NCBI GenBank assembly: GCA_023410975.1
Contig: JAEYPG010000095.1
Location: 1 to 6,464, forward strand
Length of the DNA: 6,464 bases
Origin: Pseudomonadota bacterium
Lineage (GTDB): Bacteria > Pseudomonadota > Gammaproteobacteria > Burkholderiales > Burkholderiaceae_C
Direction of reading: 5' to 3'
Below are positions 1-3,811 of this stretch, in pieces. The translations under genes and the position numbers were made by a program. The notes beneath the pieces are model-generated. The model did no database searches, was not told the DNA's origin, and saw only the letters and a program-made list of their open reading frames with translations. Each line of letters opens with the position of its first letter. The stretch's first letter is position 1.

Positions 1-130
1 CCCCTTCGGCCATCTACATCAGCTGCGCGCCCACTTGACGTGCCAAGGCTGGAAAGAGGACCAGCCTCCATAGACCGGCGACCCGATACTCTCCACCGTG
101 CGGGACGTGTGATTACCGCGCGCATACCAA
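1..130. other. Possible insertion junction / unrelated segment at the left edge
   Basis: The LysR frame on the minus strand stays open to the window edge, but from about base 130 leftwards its translation loses all resemblance to the LysR effector domain. Base composition also falls to about 62% G+C (counted over 1-130), against roughly 70% in the flanking genes. Read on the minus strand, the segment contains the string GGCTGGTCCTCTTTCCAGCC, which recalls the non-coding end regions of IS21-family elements from memory. No transposase reading frame or terminal inverted repeat is visible, because the window ends here. This is an inference: it could equally be a divergent LysR C-terminus or a frameshifted remnant. 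Confidence 0.3.
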
Positions 131-788
131 CCACCTGCGGCGGTGCCATCTCCACCATGCGCTCGCCTTCGCGGAACTGCCAGGGCCGGGACCGCCCGGT
201 GCTGGGCATGCGAAAGGCGATGGCGGCGTGCGCGGCCAGTGCCGCCACGTCGCCCGGCACACCGCACGCAGCCAGGTAGGCCGGGCTGGCGCACAGCACC
301 AGCACCTGCCAATCGATGCGCCGTGCCACCAGCGACGAGTCCTCCAGCCGGCCCACGCGCACCGCCAAGTCGATGCCTTCCTGCACCAGGTCCACCAAGC
401 CGTCCTGCAGCCGCACGTCCAAGCGCAGCACCGGATGCCGCTGCACCAGCCGCGCCAGCACCGGCATCACCACCTGCTTGCCGTAGCAGATCGGCAGGTT
501 CACGCGCAGCGTGCCCGAGGGTTCCATGCGCGTGCCGGCAGCCTCGGCGCGCAAGTCCTCCACCTCGGCCAGCAGCCGCTGGCAGTGCGCGTACAGGCGT
601 TCGCCATCGGGCGTGAGCGTCACCTGCCGCGTGGTTCGGTGGAACAGCCTCACGCCCAGCTCGGCCTCCAGCCGCGCCACCGCCTTGGCCAGCGTCGAAG
701 GCACCGTGCCCAGTGCCCGCGCCGCGGACGCGAAACTGCCGTGGCGGGCGGTTTCGGCAAAGGCAACGTATTGCTGCAATCCGTGCAT
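2..788 (-). CDS. LysR-family transcriptional regulator, partial (3' end beyond window, C-terminus doubtful)
   Basis: This is a DNA-binding transcriptional regulator of the LysR family, seen as 262 codons that run off the left edge with no stop. The start ATG at 788 has a strong GGGAGG ribosome-binding site 6 nt upstream. The N-terminal winged helix-turn-helix covers about residues 3-62, with the family signatures GSFASAARAL, STLAKAVARLE, LGVRLFHRTTR and LTPDG. A linker helix follows (about 63-90). The periplasmic-binding-protein-like effector domain starts near residue 92 (SGTLRVNLP) and includes DGLVDLVQEGIDLAVRVG and the VLCASPAYL segment. The pattern stays typical to WQFREGERMVEM (about 203-214). 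The usual following motif, of the type DGEALVxAALAGLGLA, is absent and the remaining ~45 residues are Arg/Ser/Gly-rich and unfamiliar, which suggests truncation or disruption. The gene is divergent from the cupin gene, its likely target. The inducer is unknown. Confidence 0.85.
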   Translation of the reverse strand, partial: MHGLQQYVAFAETARHGSFASAARALGTVPSTLAKAVARLEAELGVRLFHRTTRQVTLTPDGERLYAHCQRLLAEVEDLRAEAAGTRMEPSGTLRVNLPICYGKQVVMPVLARLVQRHPVLRLDVRLQDGLVDLVQEGIDLAVRVGRLEDSSLVARRIDWQVLVLCASPAYLAACGVPGDVAALAAHAAIAFRMPSTGRSRPWQFREGERMVEMAPPQVVGMRAVITRPARWRVSGRRSMEAGPLSSLGTSSGRAADVDGRR

Positions 789-820
789 GAAACGCCTCCC
801 GATTAAGGAATAGACGTCCT

Positions 821-873
821 CAGTGTCGTGCTGCCGCCGTGGATACCGTTGTGCCGTCCACAAGAAGACACTG
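821..873. repeat. 7-bp inverted repeat enclosing the putative LysR operator
   Basis: CAGTGTC at 821-827 is matched by its exact reverse complement GACACTG at 867-873, with 39 bp between. The pair lies in the lysR-cupin divergent gap and brackets the 849-863 dyad. A centre-to-centre distance of 46 bp is about four and a half helical turns. It could be a second regulator site pair, or chance in a short GC-rich gap. Confidence 0.3.
849..863. promoter_or_regulatory. Candidate LysR-type operator (T-N11-A dyad)
   Basis: A perfect interrupted palindrome, TTGTG-CCGTC-CACAA, lies in the 145-bp gap between the divergent lysR and cupin genes. It has the T-N11-A core typical of LysR recognition boxes. 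It is 61 bp upstream of the lysR start and 71 bp upstream of the cupin start, where a regulator could control both genes. No convincing sigma-70 promoter hexamers were recognised on either strand of the gap, so which promoter it serves is inferred from position only. Confidence 0.5.
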
Positions 874-933
874 CCTTGCGTCCGAGGCGCCGCGGACCCG
901 TCCACCGCCAGCATCCTTCCGCAGGAGACCACG

Positions 934-1311
934 ATGACCGTCCTCGCCCAACCGCAACCCGTTCCCACCGTTTTGCCTGGCATTGCGCACGCTACCTGGG
1001 CGGGCCGCGACGACGGGCTCAGCCAGCTCAGCGCCTGGCGGCAGTCGCTGGCCCCGGGGGCAGCCACGCCGCCGCACAACCATGATTGCGACGAGCTGGT
1101 GTTCTGCCTGTCCGGCCACGGCGAGGCTCATGCCGACGGCCAGGTGTTCGCCTTCGGCCCAGACAGCAGCGTGGCGCTTCCACGCGGCGGCACGCATCAG
1201 CTCGTCAACACCGGCGGCGAACCGCTGGAACTGCTGGCTGTCTTTGCCTCAACGCCCGTGGACACCCGGTTGCCGGACGGCCAGGCGATCGCGCTACCCT
1301 GGCGGACTTGA
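934..1311 (+). CDS. Small single-domain cupin (Cupin_2-like) protein
   Basis: A 125-residue protein made of one cupin beta-barrel. Motif 1 is seen as His48-x-His50-x3-Glu54-x6-Gly61. Motif 2 is Pro83-x-Gly85-x2-His88-x3-Asn92. The two His, the Glu and the motif-2 His88 form the standard metal-binding set, so the protein should bind a divalent metal such as Fe, Mn, Zn or Ni. There is no signal peptide, so it should be cytoplasmic. The start at 934 is chosen because GGAG lies 6 nt upstream (924-927); an in-frame extension back to 823 would run through the regulatory gap and has no such signal. It is divergent from the LysR gene, which probably controls it. Small cupins of this type range from dioxygenases and isomerases to simple ligand binders, so the substrate cannot be assigned. 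The size is normal for the family. Confidence 0.88.
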   Translation: MTVLAQPQPVPTVLPGIAHATWAGRDDGLSQLSAWRQSLAPGAATPPHNHDCDELVFCLSGHGEAHADGQVFAFGPDSSVALPRGGTHQLVNTGGEPLELLAVFASTPVDTRLPDGQAIALPWRT

Positions 1312-1318
1312 GCCGCCC

Positions 1319-1339
1319 CGGCGTGGGGCGCCCACGCTG
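1319..1339 (+). other. Strong hairpin between the cupin gene and the next small ORF
   Basis: GCGTGGG (1321-1327), loop GCG, CCCACGC (1331-1337) is a perfect 7-bp stem. It extends by a G-T wobble and a further C-G pair to 1319/1339. It starts 7 bp after the cupin stop and ends 4 bp before the AAGGAG ribosome-binding site of the 68-aa ORF. No T-run follows, so it is not a classical intrinsic terminator. It could protect the cupin mRNA 3' end, or affect transcription or translation of the next gene. Confidence 0.45.
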
Positions 1340-1356
1340 AGTGAAGGAGTGCATCG

Positions 1357-1563
1357 ATGGAAAAACGGCTTGCCCTGGTGCTGCTGGGGCAACAGCACAG
1401 CGCCTGGACACCCAGGCCCTTGCGGGAGACGCAGCGGCCCGAGCCCGCCACGCCGGCGCTGTTCTCGCCCTGGGACACTTTCCAGACCCTGGCCGAAACC
1501 TGGATGCGCCTGCTGACAGGACTGTGGAGCTGGTTTGGCACCCCCTTGCTTCGGGGAGCCTGA
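1357..1563 (+). CDS. Small hypothetical protein (68 aa)
   Basis: I do not recognise this protein. The ORF is supported by a good ribosome-binding site, AAGGAG at 1344-1349, 7 nt before the ATG. It also lies in the same direction as the cupin gene, 45 bp downstream. The product starts with a short hydrophobic stretch (LALVLLG, residues 5-11), followed by a Pro/Arg-rich middle (about 19-33). The C-terminal half is rich in Trp, Leu and Phe (about 38-65, with WMRLLTGLWSWFG), which could be an amphipathic or membrane-associating helix. There is no clear cleavable signal peptide. It may be co-transcribed with the cupin gene, although the hairpin at 1319-1339 lies between them. It could be a peripheral membrane micro-protein. 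A spurious ORF is possible but less likely given the ribosome-binding site. Confidence 0.55.
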   Translation: MEKRLALVLLGQQHSAWTPRPLRETQRPEPATPALFSPWDTFQTLAETWMRLLTGLWSWFGTPLLRGA

Positions 1564-1571
1564 GGCTTTTT
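1537..1571 (+). terminator. Possible weak intrinsic terminator after the 68-aa ORF
   Basis: GGC (1537-1539) and CCCC (1541-1544) can pair with GGGG (1553-1556) and GCC (1558-1560), with one A-A mismatch and an 8-nt loop. An alternative small stem, AGCC-TGA-GGCT (1557-1567), has the stop codon as its loop and runs directly into five T residues (1567-1571). Either form places a hairpin just before a T-run at the end of the ORF. Both stems are short, so termination may be inefficient. Confidence 0.35.
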
Positions 1572-1663
1572 GAGGCAGATTTACCTACCATCAAGGGATT
1601 TCCCGTGGCTTCCGGGCATCGGTATTGCATTGGATGCGGCCTGATTCACTACCGCACCCGCCA

Positions 1664-1963
1664 ATGCTTCGCCTTCCCGAGTCCATTCCCGATGCTCCCG
1701 CTTCCCCGGCCTGCATGGAGCTGCGCCGCCGCCTGGGCGATCTTCAGGTCCGGCGCGCTCCCGCAGACCCGACGGCACAAGCGATCCGCATCGGCATCGA
1801 GGACGAGCAGGGCGCGCTGATGGACGTGGTCGAAACTACGCGGCTGGTCGAAGCCGTCAAGGTCTTCGAGCTGCTGGGCGAGCTGGGCTGGCGGCCGCGC
1901 GAAGGCCGCGCCCGGGGCCGCGACGGCCGGCCGCTGGTGCGCAGCTACCGGCACCGCGGCTGA
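1664..1963 (+). CDS. Hypothetical protein (about 99 aa, start uncertain)
   Basis: I do not recognise this protein. From base 1715 on, almost every codon ends in G or C, matching the real genes of this window, so coding is likely. The start is not settled: ATG at 1634, 1664 and 1715 are all in frame and none has a Shine-Dalgarno sequence. The stretch 1664-1714 has weaker codon bias, so a start at 1715 (82 aa) is quite possible. The product is soluble and charged. A mixed alpha/beta-looking core (IRIGIEDEQGALMDVVETT) is followed by a helix-like VEAVKVFELLGELGW segment. The tail is very Arg-rich (about 20 residues with RGRDGRPLVRSYRHRG), which could bind nucleic acid; that is inference only. The gene converges on the minus-strand set, with 15 bp between stop codons. 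Confidence 0.5.
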   Translation: MLRLPESIPDAPASPACMELRRRLGDLQVRRAPADPTAQAIRIGIEDEQGALMDVVETTRLVEAVKVFELLGELGWRPREGRARGRDGRPLVRSYRHRG

Positions 1964-1969
1964 AGCCGC
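1956..1969. other. Hairpin at the convergent gene junction
   Basis: GCGGC (1956-1960), loop TGAA, GCCGC (1965-1969) is a perfect 5-bp stem whose loop contains the TGA stop of the plus-strand ORF. A pyrimidine-rich run (CTTCTTCTC) follows on the plus strand, so it may act as a weak terminator in that direction. No T-run follows on the minus strand. Confidence 0.3.
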
Positions 1970-1978
1970 AGCTTCTTC

Positions 1979-2665
1979 TCAGGCTCGGGCCGCCGCGGCC
2001 TGGTCCAGCACCGGGATCAGCTCCCAACTCGGCACACCCTGCTCAGCGGGCTTGAAGGTCAGCTCGATGCGCACCTCGCCCACCTTCTCCAGCAGCCGCT
2101 CCTCGCCGATGCCCTGGCCCAGCGCCAGCATCGCGATCACAGAACCCGGACTGCCGCGGTCCTGCGGCGCCACCGCCTGCCAGGGCACGAAGCACTGGAT
2201 GTCGTAGCGCCCGGCGTGCTGCGCGCTCGGCGCCGCCGCGTAGCGGATGTCGGACAGCTTCACCGACTTGCCGCCCACCTCGACTTCCGAGGCCTGGATC
2301 ACTTCCGGCGGCATTGGCGGCCGAAACGCCCGCACGTTCAGCCCCGCCGGCAGCGCCGGCGCCGCGGCCACCAACTCGCGCACCGCGTCCGCGCCCGCGC
2401 CGTTGCCGTCGCAGGTGACGAGGATTTCCAGCAGGCTGCCTTCGGGCGGCGAGATCGGGTTGAACTCCACGCCCAGTTCCTTGTTGAACTGCTGCGCCGC
2501 CTTGCCCAGCACGGGCGCCAGGTCGTAGAGCTGCTGGGTCGCGGCGTCGCGCGTGGCGGGGTCCGACAGGGCCTGCGCCGTCGCCTGCAGGCCCTTCACA
2601 TGGCCCTGGACCACGGTCCAGAACTTCGCGGCCTTCGCCTTGGTCAACGCTCCACCCTTGCTCAT
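1979..2665 (-). CDS. Conserved-looking protein of unknown function (228 aa), downstream of cysD
   Basis: The function is not recognised. The ATG at 2665 is preferred because GGAG lies 7 nt upstream (2673-2676); a GTG one codon earlier would be too close. There is no signal peptide and no membrane segment, so the protein should be cytoplasmic. Residues 12-66 look helical (FWTVVQGHV, QQLYDLAPVLGKAAQQF). Then comes an alternating strand pattern: SLLEILVTCDG (77-87), a helix ending APALP (102-106), VRAFRPPMP (111-119), KLSDIRYAA (136-144), YDIQCFVPW (154-162), a helix VIAMLALGQGIGE (176-188), and VGEVRIELTF (195-204). From memory this order resembles an uncharacterised protein group with an LEIxITxDG, AP-x-L and VxAFRPP pattern; I could not verify this. 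It follows cysD on the same strand after 78 bp, in the place where cysN often lies, but it has no GTPase P-loop and is not CysN or CysC. Confidence 0.75.
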   Translation of the reverse strand: MSKGGALTKAKAAKFWTVVQGHVKGLQATAQALSDPATRDAATQQLYDLAPVLGKAAQQFNKELGVEFNPISPPEGSLLEILVTCDGNGAGADAVRELVAAAPALPAGLNVRAFRPPMPPEVIQASEVEVGGKSVKLSDIRYAAAPSAQHAGRYDIQCFVPWQAVAPQDRGSPGSVIAMLALGQGIGEERLLEKVGEVRIELTFKPAEQGVPSWELIPVLDQAAAARA

Positions 2666-2719
2666 CACGACGCTCCTGCTGCCCTGGATCTAGAAGGGGC
2701 GCAGGATACCCGTCACGAT

Positions 2720-2743
2720 GCCGGCGCCCGGCACGGCCCGGGC
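2720..2743 (-). other. Two overlapping alternative hairpins just after cysD
   Basis: GCCCGG (2726-2731) pairs exactly with CCGGGC (2738-2743), starting at the base next to the cysD stop codon. Overlapping it, GCCGG (2720-2724) pairs exactly with CCGGC (2728-2732). The two stems share bases 2726-2732 and cannot form together. No T-run follows on the minus strand, so this is more likely an mRNA 3'-end stabiliser, pause site or weak terminator between cysD and the unknown gene than a strong terminator. Confidence 0.35.
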
Positions 2744-3709
2744 TCAGAAGTAGCCTTCCTGCTTCTTGCGCTCCATCGAGGCCGTGCCGTCGCGGTCGAT
2801 GACACGGCCCTGGCGCTCGCTGTGCCGGCACAGCAGCGTTTCCTGGATCACCTGCGGCAGCGTGCGCGCGGTGGAAAGCATCGCGCCGGTCAGCGGATAG
2901 CAACCCAGCGTGCGGAAGCGCACCGAGCGCAACTGCGGCACCTCGCCGCGCCGCAGCGGGAAACGCTCGTCGTCCACCATCAGCAGCACGCCGTCGCGCT
3001 CGACCACCGGCCGCTCGGCCGCCAGGTACAGCGGCACGATCGGAATGCGCTCCAGGTGGATGTACTGCCAGACGTCAAGCTCGGTCCAGTTGCTGATCGG
3101 GAACACGCGGATCGACTCGCCCCGGTGCTTGCGTCCGTTGTAGAGCCGCCAGATCTCCGGACGCTGGTTCTTCAGGTCCCAGCGCTGGCTGGCGCTGCGG
3201 AACGAGAAGATGCGCTCCTTGGCGCGCGACTTCTCCTCGTCGCGCCGCCCGCCGCCGAAGGCGGCATCGAAGCCATGCGCCTGCAGCGCCTGCTTGAGTC
3301 CCTGCGTGCGCCACAGGTCTGTGTGCACCTCGCTGCCGTGCTCGAAGGGATTGACATTGAGCGCCAGCGCCTCGGGGTTGCGGTGCACCAGCACCTGCAC
3401 GCCGTAGCGCGCAGCCACCTGGTCGCGCAACGCATACATCTCGCGGAACTCCCAGGTCGAGTCGATGTGCAGCAGCGGGAAGGGCGGCGGGGCCGGGTAG
3501 AACGCCTTCATCGCCAAATGCAGCATGACGGTGGAGTCCTTGCCGATGCTGTAGAGCATCACCGGGTGCTCGCACTCGGCGACCACCTCTCTCATGATGT
3601 GGATGGCCTCGGCCTCCAGGCGCTGCAGGTGCGTGAGCGCCGCAGCGCGCGGCATGGGCGCGGGGCGGGGCAAGGGCGGCGTCACCCGCTGCGGTTCAAG
3701 CATGTCCAT
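2744..3709 (-). CDS. cysD: Sulfate adenylyltransferase subunit 2 (ATP sulfurylase small, catalytic subunit)
   Basis: CysD forms adenylyl sulfate (APS) and pyrophosphate from ATP and sulfate, the first step of assimilatory sulfate reduction. It works with the GTPase CysN in the cytoplasm. The 321-aa protein aligns closely with E. coli CysD from memory. It has the PP-loop SIGKDS (54-59), FPLLHIDSTWEFREMY, AAFGGGRRDEEKSRAKER (149-166), RVFPISNWTELDVWQYI (201-217), LGCYPLTGA, the SERQGRVIDRD segment and the C-terminal EGYF. The start at 3709 has GGAG 6 nt upstream (3716-3719); an ATG at 3739 has no such signal. Even so, there is a Pro-rich N-terminal extension of about 19 residues before the LTHL motif compared with E. 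coli. It lies 102 bp downstream of dabA on the same strand. No cysN, cysC or cysH is adjacent, which is unusual because cysN normally follows directly. All key motifs are intact, so the gene looks functional. Confidence 0.96.
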   Translation of the reverse strand: MDMLEPQRVTPPLPRPAPMPRAAALTHLQRLEAEAIHIMREVVAECEHPVMLYSIGKDSTVMLHLAMKAFYPAPPPFPLLHIDSTWEFREMYALRDQVAARYGVQVLVHRNPEALALNVNPFEHGSEVHTDLWRTQGLKQALQAHGFDAAFGGGRRDEEKSRAKERIFSFRSASQRWDLKNQRPEIWRLYNGRKHRGESIRVFPISNWTELDVWQYIHLERIPIVPLYLAAERPVVERDGVLLMVDDERFPLRRGEVPQLRSVRFRTLGCYPLTGAMLSTARTLPQVIQETLLCRHSERQGRVIDRDGTASMERKKQEGYF

Positions 3710-3731
3710 GGCGTTCTCCAGCAAGCAAGAG

Positions 3732-3777
3732 GCGCACATCGCGCCGGCGCACGGTGCGCTTGAAGGCGGATGCGCAC
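3732..3777. repeat. GCGCAC repeats and small palindrome in the dabA-cysD gap
   Basis: GCGCAC occurs three times on the plus strand, at 3732-3737, 3747-3752 and 3772-3777. The middle copy is part of a perfect palindrome, GCGCAC-G-GTGCGC (3747-3759), that can fold as a 5-bp stem. The 102-bp gap upstream of cysD could hold its promoter, but I see no convincing -35/-10 pair. With a GC-rich background, chance repeats of this length are plausible. Confidence 0.25.
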
Positions 3778-3811
3778 GGAACGGGTTTCACCGCGTCACC
3801 GCATCACTGCT

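Noticed and set aside
1..130. Group II intron end at the left edge
   Set aside because: The strings GTGCGGGACGTG and ACCGTGCGG recalled intron ends, but no domain V hairpin or reverse-transcriptase frame could be traced.
823..933. Extension of the cupin protein upstream to base 823
   Set aside because: It would translate through the operator region, and the extra residues do not look like part of a cupin. The ATG at 934 has a proper Shine-Dalgarno sequence.
1341..1820. A 159-codon plus-strand frame running through both small ORFs
   Set aside because: It lacks a ribosome-binding site in the right place, crosses the possible terminator and the low G+C patch, and has no recognisable pattern. 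The 68-aa frame has the better start signal.
2043..2903. A 286-codon minus-strand frame spanning the cysD end and the unknown gene
   Set aside because: It is out of frame with both supported genes, and its composition (Arg/Ala/Gly-rich, no motifs) is that of a GC-rich shadow.
3710..3739. CysD start at 3739 (331 aa)
   Set aside because: No ribosome-binding site precedes it, and GGAG is correctly spaced before the ATG at 3709.
2216..3763. A 515-codon open frame on the plus strand, antisense to cysD and the unknown gene
   Set aside because: Low-complexity Arg/His/Leu/Val composition and full overlap with the well-supported CysD frame mark it as a shadow.
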